Shown: in pieces, positions 18,506-27,906 of the stretch
Numbering within the stretch: the first letter of the stretch is position 1
Layout of the letters: every line of letters starts with the position of its first letter
Assembly (NCBI GenBank): GCA_003553485.1
Contig: PWEJ01000044.1
Location: 1 to 64,000, forward strand
Origin: Halanaerobiaceae bacterium
Lineage (GTDB): Bacteria > Bacillota > Halanaerobiia > Halanaerobiales > Halarsenatibacteraceae
DNA: 64,000 bases
Reading direction: 5' to 3'
Notes under the pieces: generated by a model
What the model was told of the DNA's origin: nothing
Databases searched by the model: none
The model's input: only the letters and a program-made list of their open reading frames with translations
Made by a program: the position numbers and the translations under genes

Positions 18506-19777
18506 TTAATCTGATAATAGATCTAAGACAACTTCAGCTAATTTTTGCGGATCGTGACGTAAATAACTATCTTTGGGCTGTAAAAGAAGATCTTCTTCTT
18601 TGATCTTAACCCCTAATTCCTTTAATCTCTCTTTATCTACCTTTACCGGAAAAGCTCCTTCTGCTTGATAGCGGCGGATCAAACCTTCGGCGGCCTCCTG
18701 GCGATTAACGACAATCCAATCGAAAAATTCCTCCTGAGTATGCCTGTAGATAGCCTCCAAGTGCTGGGAAGCGGTGTAATCAACTGTCTCGCCGGGCTGG
18801 GTCATAATATTGCAGATATAAACTTTAAGAGCTGAACTTTCTAAAATGGCCTTTAAGAGGTCATCTACTAACAGGTTGGGTAAAAGACTGGTATATAAAC
18901 TCCCCGGGCCCACCACTATAATTTCAGCCTCTTCAATGGCCTGCAGTGCTTCAGGGGTAGCCTGACAATCTTCTGGCTCCAAAAAAACTTCTGTTATCTT
19001 TTTATTTTGCAGAGGAATAATTGACTCGCCAACTTTCTGGGTATTATCAGCAAAGGTAGCTCCCAGCCTTACATTTTGGTTGGTCGAGGGCAATACCTCG
19101 CCCTTGACAGCTAAAACTTTGCTGGACTCCTTTACTGCCACTTTAAAATCACCCAAAACTTCATTCATTGAGGCTATAAAGAGATTGCCAAAGCTGTGGC
19201 CTACCAGGTGGCCCTCTGAGCTGAATCGATACTGGAAGAGGTCTTCCATCAGAGGTTCAGTATCAGCCAGAGCTACCAGACAGTTTCTGATATCCCCTGG
19301 AGGAGGCATGCCCAATTCGTCCCGGAGTTTACCAGAGCTGCCACCATCATCAGCTACAGTGACAACAGCAGTTACATTGCTGGTGTGCTGTTTGATTCCG
19401 CGCAAGAAATTGGCCAGGCCCGTACCGCCACCTAAAGCTACTATTTTCGAGCCTTTCTTGAGTTTTTCTTCCTGATATAGGATATCGACCAGTTCCTTCT
19501 CTTCCCGACTGATTCTACTGATGGTCTGTTTGATGGCCACGATAACCATAAAAAGACCTAAAGCTATTACTCCCAGACCTAATATAAGGGAAACAGGAAA
19601 AGCCGGTCCACTTAAAAATCTTAACCACAGGGCTATTTCACCCTGGAAAAAACCATAGAAATGCTGACTGAAGATAAATAACAGACCGATATTAATTATT
19701 ATCAGACCAACAAAGAGCATAAATATCCAGCGTTTAAGTCTTATGCCTGGATAAAGCCACTTCCATATTTTCACCAT
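18506..19777 (-). CDS. yvcK: YvcK-family gluconeogenesis/cell-shape factor
   Basis: YvcK proteins bind UDP-sugars and are needed for growth on gluconeogenic carbon and for correct cell wall localisation in B. subtilis. 423 residues. Two membrane helices (about 17-40 and 57-82) precede the soluble CofD-like domain, which starts at KIVALGGGTGLANFLRGIK (about 108) and carries VVTVADDGGSSGKLR and GPGSLYTSLLPNLL. The membrane anchor is longer than in B. subtilis YvcK, which lacks it, but occurs in clostridial forms. It overlaps neither neighbour; rapZ ends 11 nt upstream. Confidence 0.93.
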   Translation of the reverse strand: MVKIWKWLYPGIRLKRWIFMLFVGLIIINIGLLFIFSQHFYGFFQGEIALWLRFLSGPAFPVSLILGLGVIALGLFMVIVAIKQTISRISREEKELVDILYQEEKLKKGSKIVALGGGTGLANFLRGIKQHTSNVTAVVTVADDGGSSGKLRDELGMPPPGDIRNCLVALADTEPLMEDLFQYRFSSEGHLVGHSFGNLFIASMNEVLGDFKVAVKESSKVLAVKGEVLPSTNQNVRLGATFADNTQKVGESIIPLQNKKITEVFLEPEDCQATPEALQAIEEAEIIVVGPGSLYTSLLPNLLVDDLLKAILESSALKVYICNIMTQPGETVDYTASQHLEAIYRHTQEEFFDWIVVNRQEAAEGLIRRYQAEGAFPVKVDKERLKELGVKIKEEDLLLQPKDSYLRHDPQKLAEVVLDLLSD

Positions 19778-19788
19778 AAATCCCCTGC

Positions 19789-20646
19789 CTAATCTTTGTT
19801 TATATCTCGATGCTGAACCTTTACCCTGCTATATCCCTGACTGGTTAAAAAATCCCGCAGTCGTAGAGTAGAGGCCACCGAGCGATGCTTGCCACCGGTA
19901 CAGCCTATGGCAATTAATAAATGGCTTTTGCCTTCTTTGATATACTCCGGCAATAAAAACTTGATAAAAGAAAATAGATTATCGTAAAATTGCGTTACTA
20001 CCGGCCACTGATAAATATACTGCTGGACTTCATCATCCCGGCCTGTTTTTTCGCGGAGAGAATCCACGTAGTGAGGGTTGGGCATAAACCTGACATCAAA
20101 GACATTATCAGCATCCAGGGGAACGCCATATTTAAATCCGAAGGAAACTAAGGCAATCGACATTCCTCTATAATCATTATCGGTGAAACCAAAGTATTTA
20201 TCAAGTTCCTGCTGAAATTTATCAACAGATAATTTTGAGGTATCCAGCACTTTGTTAGCCCGTCCCTTTAAACCCTCTAGCTGTTCTCTTTCTTTTTTGA
20301 TAGCTTCCAGCAACCGGCCTTCTTCATCTAAGGGATGACGACGGCGAGTCTCCTTAAAGCGTCTAACGAGAGTTTCATTACTGGCATTTAAAAATAGTAT
20401 TTTATAATTAATCCCCGTCTCATCAAGCTCCTGGAGAGAGGAATAAAAAGACTGAAAAAACTCTCCCCCGCGGATATCACTTACTACGGCAATTTTGTCC
20501 TGAGCGGAATGCTGACAGAGAGAGGCAAACTTGTTGATCAAAGCCGGTGGTAAATTATCAACACAGAAAAAACCCCGATCCTCTAAGTGATCCAGTGCCA
20601 GGGATTTTCCAGCTCCAGACATACCTGTGATTATCAAGAATTTCAT
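19789..20646 (-). CDS. rapZ: RNase adapter / nucleotide-binding protein RapZ (YvcJ)
   Basis: A P-loop protein, GTP-binding in B. subtilis and a small-RNA adapter for RNase E in E. coli. 285 residues, usual length. Walker A is ITGMSGAGKS (about 6-15), a VVSDIRGGEFF segment and a RRRHPL motif follow, and the C-terminal domain carries the GVPLDADNVFDVRFMPNPH and IAIGCTGGKHRSV signatures, the latter a phosphate-binding loop. ATG 20646 follows GGAAGGTTGG. It leads the rapZ-yvcK-whiA run. Confidence 0.95.
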   Translation of the reverse strand: MKFLIITGMSGAGKSLALDHLEDRGFFCVDNLPPALINKFASLCQHSAQDKIAVVSDIRGGEFFQSFYSSLQELDETGINYKILFLNASNETLVRRFKETRRRHPLDEEGRLLEAIKKEREQLEGLKGRANKVLDTSKLSVDKFQQELDKYFGFTDNDYRGMSIALVSFGFKYGVPLDADNVFDVRFMPNPHYVDSLREKTGRDDEVQQYIYQWPVVTQFYDNLFSFIKFLLPEYIKEGKSHLLIAIGCTGGKHRSVASTLRLRDFLTSQGYSRVKVQHRDINKD

Positions 20647-20692
20647 TTTTAACCAACCTTCCTTCTCTATTAAACCTAAATCAAACTTAAAA

Positions 20693-21676
20693 CTATATTT
20701 TAAACTCTTTTAAAAAATCATCAGCTAAGCTCAGCAGATTTTTTTCTGGAGACTTTAGAATACGAGCCAGGGTCAATTTCCCCACCTTGACCGGTTTAGC
20801 TCCCCAAAATACCTGAGGGTTGTCTTTTAATTTGCTCAAAGTAGCCAATCCCAGGGCATTATTGACGGCAAAAAATCGACGATAGCCAGTAAATTCTGCT
20901 GGAATAGCCTGATAATATTCTAATAATGGCTCAATATGTTTCGCCGTAGAGGACACCATTTCACTTAAAGCTTCCAGAGTCGCCGCTTTATTTTCAGTCT
21001 GCAACAACTCCTCTTCTTCTAAATTAAATTCTGGTAAAGGCCAGAAGATTCTTTCTCTGGCCGCAATATCCTCTTTAATATCTCTAGTGATATTGACCTT
21101 TTGCAGAAAAAGTCCAGCATCGGTAAAATTAGCCTTTAGTATCTCTTTATCTGCTGTTGACACTTCAGTCTTAGCCAGCAACAGGTCAGTTAGAAATCCT
21201 CCTACCGTACCGGCCACATAGTAACAATATTCATCTAAATCAGCAAAGGTCTTGATTTCCTGCTGGAGATATTCCTGCATACCCTGATTCATCTCTGTCA
21301 ACCAGTCGAAGGAAAGCCTCTGAATGGATTGTTCTAGACCCTGATAGGCCTGCCAGATTTTATCTGTGCCTGCCACCATTTTCTGTAAAGCCTTATCATT
21401 AAACTCATCGGCCCAGGCTTTAATCTCCTCAACTTCCGGAGGCAGGGACTGATGTTGGGGGGCAAAAATAGCTACCACTTTGTCCATTAGAGCCCTGCGT
21501 TGAGCCAGCGAAATAGCTGGCAGCTCATCTTCAAAATTATCCAGCAGCCGGTCCTGTAAATAGACAATTAAAACAGCATCTTTCAACCGCTTATCCAATA
21601 AAGGGATAGTCAGGGCAAAACTTCTGGATACCTGTTGTAATATTTTGCGACAAAACTTTTCCGGATTCTTCTCCAT
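20693..21676 (-). CDS. Squalene/phytoene synthase family protein
   Basis: Head-to-head condensation of two C15 or C20 prenyl diphosphates. 327 residues, all-helical family. An N-terminal SRSFALTIPLL is the conserved start of the fold; the first Asp-rich site is DRLLDNFEDE (about 42-51) where most enzymes have YxxxRxxDxxED, and the second is NITRDIKED (about 183-191). GTVGGFLTDLL matches the substrate channel segment. It is closer to squalene synthases (farnesyl diphosphate farnesyltransferase) than to phytoene synthases by the SFALTIPLL start; the product is not certain. No other isoprenoid gene is in the window. It sits between rapZ and a secreted protein. Confidence 0.82.
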   Translation of the reverse strand: MEKNPEKFCRKILQQVSRSFALTIPLLDKRLKDAVLIVYLQDRLLDNFEDELPAISLAQRRALMDKVVAIFAPQHQSLPPEVEEIKAWADEFNDKALQKMVAGTDKIWQAYQGLEQSIQRLSFDWLTEMNQGMQEYLQQEIKTFADLDEYCYYVAGTVGGFLTDLLLAKTEVSTADKEILKANFTDAGLFLQKVNITRDIKEDIAARERIFWPLPEFNLEEEELLQTENKAATLEALSEMVSSTAKHIEPLLEYYQAIPAEFTGYRRFFAVNNALGLATLSKLKDNPQVFWGAKPVKVGKLTLARILKSPEKNLLSLADDFLKEFKI

Positions 21677-21701
21677 TGTGCCACTCCTTATATCAATTAA
21701 G

Positions 21702-22676
21702 CTATTGTTCTTTATTTTTTTGATTTTTTTGGCTTACCAGCCAGAAAAGCCCCGCCATTATCACTCCGCCTAGCAAGAGATAAAAGAAACTTAATAAATA
21801 CCTATTAGGTGAGAAGGGTTCTTCCAGGGCTGGAATCTTAACCGGTTTTATTTCGGGATAACTGGTAGAAAAATCTGCTAACATTTTTTCCTGTTTCCCC
21901 TCTTCTGTTGCTAAATAATCAATTACTCGAGGGGCAATATCAAGGTCTACTTCCTCGGTGGATTGAAAAGACCAATTGGTAGGGCGATTCTGTAGTCCAC
22001 GAAAATAATCCTCCCCGAAAGGGTCGAAACCTCCCACCAATAAATAGATCCAGGAGCCAGCCAACTCCCCAATTTTATCTCCAGGTATATCGACCTTTAT
22101 TCTATTATTAGTGGTCTCAACCTGGGCTTCTTCTACGTCCCAGGGAGAACTTTCAGCATCTATATTGAGGTCGCGAGTCATATCCCAGGGGTCATCAGCA
22201 GGCGTTATGAGCCTTACCCACCAGCCACTTATCCGCAGGTGTTTATTCCAGGGATGCTCTTCCTGCAGACTTACATTGGCTCCGGACCGAAAGAGCTCAT
22301 CACTACCTCCCTCTTCACTATCAATATATAAATGGATCAGAGGGTGACTAAAGCCATATTTGCTGTCCCAGGGATCTGTTATCCTGGCAAACTCAAAGAT
22401 AAAGCGATAATACTCCCCATCAGCTATTCTCTCCAGGTAAAAGCTCAATAAATCTAAGAGCTCTTCCTGGGGAGAAAAGACTGAATGGTTGGGATATTCA
22501 TAAAATCCGGGACCATGATCATCACCTGAAGGGTCAGAGAACTCAGCAATTAAGACCTGTTCCTTCTCAGAGCTGGCTGCCGCAGTTGGAGAGACAGCAG
22601 ACCTTAAAGGCCAGGAGATCATCCCTGCCATTATAATTAAAATGACCAATTTTTTACTAATGGCAAAAAGAGTCAT
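21702..22676 (-). CDS. Secreted, membrane-anchored glucodextranase-C-like domain protein
   Basis: 324 residues. An N-terminal signal peptide (about 1-35, hydrophobic core LVILIIMAGMISWPL then AAASSE) is followed by a domain that resembles the C-terminal binding module of glucodextranases: DPSGDDHGPGFYEYP (about 50-64), then RITDPWDSKYGFSHPLIHLYID and GWWVRLITPADDP. A single membrane helix near the C terminus (about 295-315) with a short basic tail would anchor it outside the cytoplasmic membrane. A carbohydrate-binding role is inferred from the domain; no catalytic domain is present. It stands between hprK and the prenyl synthase. Confidence 0.75.
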   Translation of the reverse strand: MTLFAISKKLVILIIMAGMISWPLRSAVSPTAAASSEKEQVLIAEFSDPSGDDHGPGFYEYPNHSVFSPQEELLDLLSFYLERIADGEYYRFIFEFARITDPWDSKYGFSHPLIHLYIDSEEGGSDELFRSGANVSLQEEHPWNKHLRISGWWVRLITPADDPWDMTRDLNIDAESSPWDVEEAQVETTNNRIKVDIPGDKIGELAGSWIYLLVGGFDPFGEDYFRGLQNRPTNWSFQSTEEVDLDIAPRVIDYLATEEGKQEKMLADFSTSYPEIKPVKIPALEEPFSPNRYLLSFFYLLLGGVIMAGLFWLVSQKNQKNKEQ

Positions 22677-22691
22677 TAAAATTCCTCCAGA

Positions 22692-23621
22692 TCAACGCCT
22701 GTTGTTGATGCGCTCCAATAGATTTTCAGCTGCATTATAATCCATATTATTTAAACGGTGATTCATGGCAGCCACCTCCAGGACTAAAGCCAGATTACGC
22801 CCTGGTCTCACCGGTAATAAAATCTTGGGAATTTCCACCTTCATGATGGTTTCTGTGTCTTTCTGCAAACCCAACCTTTCATAACTCTGTTCTTCCTGCC
22901 AGGTCTCGAGTTTCACTATTAAGTCAATACCAATATTGTTCCTTACTGCCCCGGCTCCAAAGAGAGTTTTCACATTTATAATGCCAATACCCCTCATCTC
23001 TAGAAAGTAGCGGGTGGTTTCTGGAGCAGAGCCAATTAACTGCTGCCCTCCAGGAGATTTTACCTCGATTACATCATCCGCTACCATGCGATGACCTCTT
23101 TTCACCAGAGCAATAGCTGTTTCGCTTTTTCCAATACCACTCTTACCCTTAATCAGCACTCCCATACCGTAAATATCGACTAAAACACCGTGTATTATTT
23201 TGCGAGAAGCTAATTTGTCTTCCAGATAAGCAGAAAGAACACTAATAAATTTGGTTGTGGGCCGGGCAGTTCTCATCACAGGTACAGCAACTTCATCAGC
23301 CAGTTCCACCAGTATTGCCGGGGGATCTATACCCCTGGTAATTATTACTGCCAGAGGTTGGAAGGAAAAAAACTTTTCCAGGCGTTTTTTTCTGGTAGCT
23401 GATGACAGTTCCCGCAAATAAGAAATCTCAGTCCGCCCTAGAATATGAATTCTCTCAGCTACAAAATGCTTCCAAAAGCCAGCTAACTCCAGGCCTGGTC
23501 TTTTTAGATCACTGACTGTAACTTTTTGCTCTGAAAATTCTGGAGCTGTCAGGTTTTCTAGATCCAGGTCAGCCTGTAATTCAGTTAAGGGAAGAGAGGG
23601 AGTATCTTTTCTAGCGGCCAT
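22692..23621 (-). CDS. hprK: HPr kinase/phosphorylase
   Basis: Phosphorylates HPr on Ser46 (and removes it) to control carbon catabolite repression. 309 residues. The P-loop GKSGIGKSETAIALVKRGH (about 158-176), the capping loop and MRGIGIINVKTLFGAGAVR signature near 205-225 and the VRPGRNLALVLEVAAMNHRL C-terminal motif match the family. ATG 23621 follows AGGGGGAAAT. It is 2 nt after the ROK glucokinase gene. No ptsH is in the window. In Firmicutes it often lies near these regulators; the link to sugar phosphorylation by the neighbouring glk is functional context. Confidence 0.95.
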   Translation of the reverse strand: MAARKDTPSLPLTELQADLDLENLTAPEFSEQKVTVSDLKRPGLELAGFWKHFVAERIHILGRTEISYLRELSSATRKKRLEKFFSFQPLAVIITRGIDPPAILVELADEVAVPVMRTARPTTKFISVLSAYLEDKLASRKIIHGVLVDIYGMGVLIKGKSGIGKSETAIALVKRGHRMVADDVIEVKSPGGQQLIGSAPETTRYFLEMRGIGIINVKTLFGAGAVRNNIGIDLIVKLETWQEEQSYERLGLQKDTETIMKVEIPKILLPVRPGRNLALVLEVAAMNHRLNNMDYNAAENLLERINNRR

Positions 23622-23623
23622 GA

Positions 23624-24586
23624 TTATTTCCCCCTGTTGATGGCCACAGCTAGAGCACCTACAAGTCCTACATCTTCTCCCAGTTTTGATTCTTCCAACT
23701 GACAGTCATTTTTCACAGCCGGGATAGCATGGTCAGCAATGGAATGGCGCATGACATCCCAGAATAATTCTTTAGCCTTCATTACTCCGCCTCCAAAGAC
23801 GATTAATTCAGGGTTGAAGAGATTAATTAGGTTTGCTACCCCTATGCCCAGATAATAGCCCACCTCTTCGTATATCTCCTGTGCTTTCTCATCCCCCTGT
23901 CGGGCTAATTTCGCTACCTGATAACCAGTCAAATCTTTAGGCTCTCCGGTAAAGCCAGTAAAGCCGGAAAAATCCTCCTGCTGCAGTAAATTTCTCGCCT
24001 CCCGCAAAATAGCGGTGCCAGAAGCCATGGCCTCTAAACAACCTCGATGTTGATTGAATCCGCAGGTGGGGCCACCAGGATTTACTATCATGTGACCTAT
24101 TTCTCCAGCTCCATCACAGCAGCCATGAAAAATCTCCCCTTTGCTAATTATTCCGCCCCCAATTCCAGTGCTTATAGTTATGTAAATCATTTCTTCAACA
24201 CCCTGTCCGGCACCAAACATTTTCTCAGCCAGGGCAGCCGAGTTAGCATCATTCTCCAATAACACCGGTTTGTTAACCTCAGCTTCTAATAGCTCCACTA
24301 AGGGAAATTCTTTAAAGGGTAAATTGGAAGTCTCACTTATTACCCCGCGAGAAATACTCAAGGGGCCGGGGCTACCTACCCCAATACAACTGAGGTCAGC
24401 AAAATCAATAGCCGCCTTTTCCACAGACCGATTTAAGGATTTTATTATGTTTTGGATTATTCCCTCTTCTCCTTTTTCAACCTCTGTCCTGACCCGACTG
24501 CGAGCCAATATATTGCCCTGAGTATCACCAATTCCAGTTAAGATTTTAGTTCCACCTAAGTCTATTCCAGCATAATATTTCCCCAT
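23624..24586 (-). CDS. glk: ROK-family glucokinase
   Basis: ATP-dependent glucose phosphorylation. 320 residues. The N-terminal phosphate loop GIDLGGTKI (about 6-14), the catalytic Asp in LENDANSAALAE (about 104), GAGEIGHMIV with the zinc His and the ATP-site VFGGGV are present. The zinc motif is unusual: CGFNQHRGCLE (about 175-185) has only two of the three usual cysteines and one extra residue. ATG 24586 overlaps the previous stop (TAATG) and has AAGGAGG. Other ROK sugar kinases (for example fructokinase or N-acetylmannosamine kinase) cannot be excluded. Confidence 0.85.
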   Translation of the reverse strand: MGKYYAGIDLGGTKILTGIGDTQGNILARSRVRTEVEKGEEGIIQNIIKSLNRSVEKAAIDFADLSCIGVGSPGPLSISRGVISETSNLPFKEFPLVELLEAEVNKPVLLENDANSAALAEKMFGAGQGVEEMIYITISTGIGGGIISKGEIFHGCCDGAGEIGHMIVNPGGPTCGFNQHRGCLEAMASGTAILREARNLLQQEDFSGFTGFTGEPKDLTGYQVAKLARQGDEKAQEIYEEVGYYLGIGVANLINLFNPELIVFGGGVMKAKELFWDVMRHSIADHAIPAVKNDCQLEESKLGEDVGLVGALAVAINRGK

Positions 24587-25278
24587 TATTCAAGGCCTCC
24601 TTCCTCCTCTTTGGCAAAATCATATTGCTGCAAAATCATATCATTACCAACAATTATAGTCAATCCAGTCAATCCAAAAAACAAAATCGGGATACTGGGT
24701 AAAATCACAATCAGGATCGTCACAAAGGCCACCATAAAGAGCAGCCAGAGAAAGCTTTCCAGAAAATTATCCAGCACTAACAATAAGGACTTTTTGATCC
24801 TTTCCCAGAAGGAGAATTCAAGATAATCCACCGTCAATCCCCAAAAATAGAGCTGGGACATACTGAAGAATAAGATAAGATAAAATATTATAATTGCTAA
24901 AGGTATCATTAGGTAAGTCTGCTCAATCCGATTATAAAAGAAGACAATATCCACAATTAAAATCACATAGATAACCACGGTATAGAAAAAGGCAGCCAGT
25001 CCAGGTAAGAAGCTGGACTTAAAGTTAAGAAATAAATCTCTGAATCTTGCTTTATCTCCCCTGACCAGGCTACTCAACACCTTTAATCCCGACAGGCAAA
25101 GAGGCCCTATAGGTATTAAAGCTAAAGCTGCCAGTATTAAACCCATGAGTATGCCCTGAAAAGAAATAAAAGCTAAAGGGAAAATGATGATGAACCAGAG
25201 TATATTAAAAAAAATCAAAAAGAACATGTTGTCATAAAAACAACGGAATACTTTTTTTAAAAGTTCCCAGGGAAACAA
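24586..25278 (-). CDS. DUF624/YesL-like integral membrane protein
   Basis: 230 residues with about five or six membrane helices: 17-45, 50-72, 90-115, 120-140, 180-205 and a final pair. The N-terminal pattern FPWELLKKVFRCFYDNMFFLIFFN and the cytoplasmic FRDLFLNFKSSFLPG loop resemble the YesL/DUF624 family, which is often found next to sugar uptake or glycosidase genes. The role of the family is unknown. The start is a TTG at 25278 with AGGAGG 8 nt upstream. It is translationally coupled to glk by TAATG. Confidence 0.6.
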   Translation of the reverse strand: MFPWELLKKVFRCFYDNMFFLIFFNILWFIIIFPLAFISFQGILMGLILAALALIPIGPLCLSGLKVLSSLVRGDKARFRDLFLNFKSSFLPGLAAFFYTVVIYVILIVDIVFFYNRIEQTYLMIPLAIIIFYLILFFSMSQLYFWGLTVDYLEFSFWERIKKSLLLVLDNFLESFLWLLFMVAFVTILIVILPSIPILFFGLTGLTIIVGNDMILQQYDFAKEEEGGLE

Positions 25279-25307
25279 ATTACCATCCTCCTAATTTATG
25301 GTCAATT

Positions 25308-26135
25308 TTAAGCCTCTTGGACTTCTTCTGCTTCAGCTGTCTCGAATAGGTGTTCCAGGGCTTTAGCTACCCCATCATCTTCATTGCTGGCGGTGATTCT
25401 ATCAGCCAGAGAACGAATTTCCTCCGGGGCATTTTCCATGGCTATTCCCAGTCCTGCCCACTTTAACATTTCAGCATCATTAAAATTATCACCAATGGCC
25501 ACCACTTCCCTTTGAGAATAGCCCCAATCTTGAGCTAAACGAGTTAGAGAGTTGCCTTTGTTAACCTCTCCTCCCATTATTTCAATAAAGGAATCCGTCG
25601 AGGAGGTCACATTTAATCTGCTGCCATAGTGTTTTTGCAGATAGTTTTTATAATAATGCCATCTCTCTTTATCCTCTTCTATGACCAATAATTTATGAAT
25701 GGTATCAGGATTAAATTTGGTCAGTCTCTGGCCAATTTCATGACCTCGCACTCCAATAGAATTTTCATATTCCTCTGCCAGCCCATTGCGATAGCGGAAG
25801 TAGAAATCATCACCGACATAAATATGCAGATGGAGTCCATGTTCTTCAGCTAAAGAAATAATTTCTCGGGCCAGCTCCTTGGGAATAGGGTTTTCAAAAA
25901 TGATTTTACCATTTATACGCCGGGCCAGTGCTCCATTGTGGCTTATAATGGCACTGGTTAATTTCAATTGCCGGGCATAATCAATAGCGGCAGGAAAAAT
26001 GCGACCAGTGACTATTATAACCTCACAATCACATTTTTGCACTTTTTGTATAACCTCTGCAGTTGCCAGGGTGATTTCACCATTATTATTTAAAAGAGTG
26101 TTATCTAGATCTAAAGCTACCAATTTGTAGTCCAT
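25308..26135 (-). CDS. Cof-type HAD-superfamily phosphatase
   Basis: 275 residues. The four HAD motifs are visible: I, ALDLDNTLL (about 7-15, nucleophile Asp), II, IIVTGR (about 40-45), III, the Lys in EVNKGNSLTRL (about 193) and IV, IGDNFNDAEML (about 214-224). The large cap domain (about 80-180) is that of Cof/YkrA type IIB enzymes, which act on sugar phosphates and cofactors. ATG 26135 follows AGGAGGCG. The substrate cannot be read from the sequence. It precedes the sugar kinase run and may be co-transcribed with it. Confidence 0.85.
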   Translation of the reverse strand: MDYKLVALDLDNTLLNNNGEITLATAEVIQKVQKCDCEVIIVTGRIFPAAIDYARQLKLTSAIISHNGALARRINGKIIFENPIPKELAREIISLAEEHGLHLHIYVGDDFYFRYRNGLAEEYENSIGVRGHEIGQRLTKFNPDTIHKLLVIEEDKERWHYYKNYLQKHYGSRLNVTSSTDSFIEIMGGEVNKGNSLTRLAQDWGYSQREVVAIGDNFNDAEMLKWAGLGIAMENAPEEIRSLADRITASNEDDGVAKALEHLFETAEAEEVQEA

Positions 26136-26198
26136 TATCGAATTTCGCCTCCTGTTATAATAATTCGGCCTTCTTTGCCATTTTCCTTCAAAAAAGAG

Positions 26199-26221
26199 AA
26201 AAAGGGGGGCTTAAAGCCCCC
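26199..26221 (-). terminator. Rho-independent terminator of glyA
   Basis: GGGGGC (26205-26210) pairs with GCCCCC (26216-26221) around TTAAA, and the minus strand continues TTTTTCTCTTTTTT. It lies 50 nt after the glyA stop and before the HAD gene. Confidence 0.85.
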
Positions 26222-26271
26222 ACAAATTTCCAGTTATTTAACTAAGGATCAATATGAGGTCAAAATGTTTA

Positions 26272-27498
26272 TCAGGTGAACTTTTTAGTTAACTCTAATA
26301 CCCTGCCCCTAATTTCCTCTAACTGGCTCTCATTTTGATAATTTTTTAGAGCTGCAAAAATAAATTCTCCAATTAACTCCATTTCCTCTTCTTTCATACC
26401 TCTTGTGGTCATGGCCGGAGTCCCCAGCCTGATACCACTGGTGACAAAGGGGCTTTTGGTCTCATAGGGAATGGTATTTTTATTAACGGTAATGGCTACT
26501 TTATCTAAAGCATCTTCAGCCTCTTTACCGGTTATATCCATATTAGTTAAGTCTACCAGTAAAAGGTGATTGTCAGTTCCACCAGAAACCAATCTCAGGC
26601 CATATTCCTGTAATTTATCACCTAGAGTTCTGGCATTGCGAACCACCTGTTCCTGGTATTTATTGAATTCTTCAGTGAGGGCTTCTTTAAAAGCCACAGC
26701 TTTTGCGGCGATGATATGCATTAAAGGACCACCCTGGATACCAGGGAAAATAGCCTTATCAATTTTTTCGGCATGTTCTTCGCTACAGAGAATCAACCCC
26801 CCTCTGGTGCCTCTCAGAGTTTTATGGGTAGTAGAAGTAACAAAATCAGCCTCTTCCACAGGATTGGGATGGAGGTCAGCTGCTACTAACCCTGCAATAT
26901 GGGCCATATCAACCATTAAGTAGGCGCCTACTTCATCTGCTATCTGGCGAAACTTCTTAAAGTTAATGATCCGGGGATAGGCACTGGCCCCGGCAATAAT
27001 TAAACGGGGTTGATATTCCCGGGCCAATTTCTCCACCTGGTCAAAATCAATGACTTCTTCTTTTTTATCGACACCATAATGAATAACATTGAAATAATCT
27101 CCAGACATATTAACAGGACTACCATGAGTTAAGTGCCCTCCATGGGTCAAATCCATAGCCAGGACGGTGTCTCCCGGCGATAGGACGGCAAAGTAGACAG
27201 CCTGATTGGCCTGGGAGCCAGAATGAGCCTGAACATTGGCATGGTCAGCAGCAAATAATTCTTTAGCTCTATCTATGGCTAAACTTTCAACTTCATCTAC
27301 AACTTCACAGCCACCATAATATCTTTTACCTGGATAACCTTCAGCATATTTGTTAGTGAGGCAAGAGCCTGCTGCTTCCATTACTGCCGGACTTACAAAG
27401 TTTTCTGAGGCTATTAACTCCACATTGTTATCCTGACGTTTTCCTTCTTTGTCAATCATCTCTGCTATTTCCGCATCTACCTGTCTTAATTCCTCCAT
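26272..27498 (-). CDS. glyA: Serine hydroxymethyltransferase
   Basis: PLP enzyme that converts serine and tetrahydrofolate to glycine and 5,10-methylene-THF. 408 residues. Marks: [41 protein letters not shown], the [13 protein letters not shown]-like [25 protein letters not shown], and the PLP lysine in [14 protein letters not shown] (about 225). The start is taken at 27498 (MEELRQVD) because GGGAGG is 9 nt before it; the in-frame ATG at 27507 touches the ribosome-binding site. A -10-like TATAAT at 27582-27587 has no clear -35. The reading frame is complete. Confidence 0.97.
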   Translation of the reverse strand: MEELRQVDAEIAEMIDKEGKRQDNNVELIASENFVSPAVMEAAGSCLTNKYAEGYPGKRYYGGCEVVDEVESLAIDRAKELFAADHANVQAHSGSQANQAVYFAVLSPGDTVLAMDLTHGGHLTHGSPVNMSGDYFNVIHYGVDKKEEVIDFDQVEKLAREYQPRLIIAGASAYPRIINFKKFRQIADEVGAYLMVDMAHIAGLVAADLHPNPVEEADFVTSTTHKTLRGTRGGLILCSEEHAEKIDKAIFPGIQGGPLMHIIAAKAVAFKEALTEEFNKYQEQVVRNARTLGDKLQEYGLRLVSGGTDNHLLLVDLTNMDITGKEAEDALDKVAITVNKNTIPYETKSPFVTSGIRLGTPAMTTRGMKEEEMELIGEFIFAALKNYQNESQLEEIRGRVLELTKKFT

Positions 27499-27627
27499 AA
27501 AAATCATCCTCCCACTGCATTTATTTGACGTCTGTAATAATTATTCGGTAAAAACTACTTAAATCCTGCTGAAATAAATAAATTATACTTAAAAATAGTT
27601 TTTTTAGAGGAATTAAAAAAGGCAAAG

Positions 27628-27656
27628 AAAAAACCGGAGCATTTAACGGCTCCGGT
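27628..27656 (-). terminator. Rho-independent terminator of the ferredoxin gene
   Basis: ACCGGAGC (27633-27640) pairs with GCTCCGGT (27649-27656) across an 8-nt loop and is followed on the minus strand by TTTTTT. It is 9 nt after the ferredoxin stop codon. Confidence 0.93.
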
Positions 27657-27665
27657 CGAAAAAAT

Positions 27666-27836
27666 TTATTCGGGGCTAATAGCCTCAACGGGACATACCG
27701 GCTCACAGGCTCCACAATCTATACAGAGGTCCGGATCTATATTGAACTGGCTATCTCCCTCACTAATCGCCTCTACTGGACATTCAGGTTCACAGGCGCC
27801 ACAGGAGATACACTCATCATTGATAACAAAGGCCAT
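27666..27836 (-). CDS. 2[4Fe-4S] ferredoxin
   Basis: A small electron carrier. 56 residues, with two classical clostridial cluster motifs: [15 protein letters not shown] (residues 9-23) and [15 protein letters not shown] (residues 38-52). Each has CxxCxxCxxxCP, and the spacing is the canonical bacterial 8Fe type. Strongly acidic. ATG 27836 follows GGAGGTGAAAAT. It has its own promoter and terminator, so it is a single-gene transcript between uvrC and glyA. Confidence 0.96.
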   Translation of the reverse strand: MAFVINDECISCGACEPECPVEAISEGDSQFNIDPDLCIDCGACEPVCPVEAISPE

Positions 27837-27906
27837 ATTTTCACCTCCTCCAACTGATGCTTGTTCTTTGAATTAAATAGCATTAATAATTAGTAAATCT
27901 GCTTGT

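Noticed and set aside
21702-22676. LPXTG-type cell wall anchor in the glucodextranase-C-like protein
   Set aside because: The C-terminal membrane helix is not preceded by an LPXTG motif, so it is read as a plain membrane anchor.
27499-27665. Glycine riboswitch before glyA
   Set aside because: The spacing is short and the tandem glycine aptamer sequences are absent; only a -10-like box without a -35 was seen.
27521-27715. A 64-codon minus-strand ORF before glyA
   Set aside because: It overlaps the ferredoxin gene and its terminator in another frame and has no ribosome-binding site or recognisable product.
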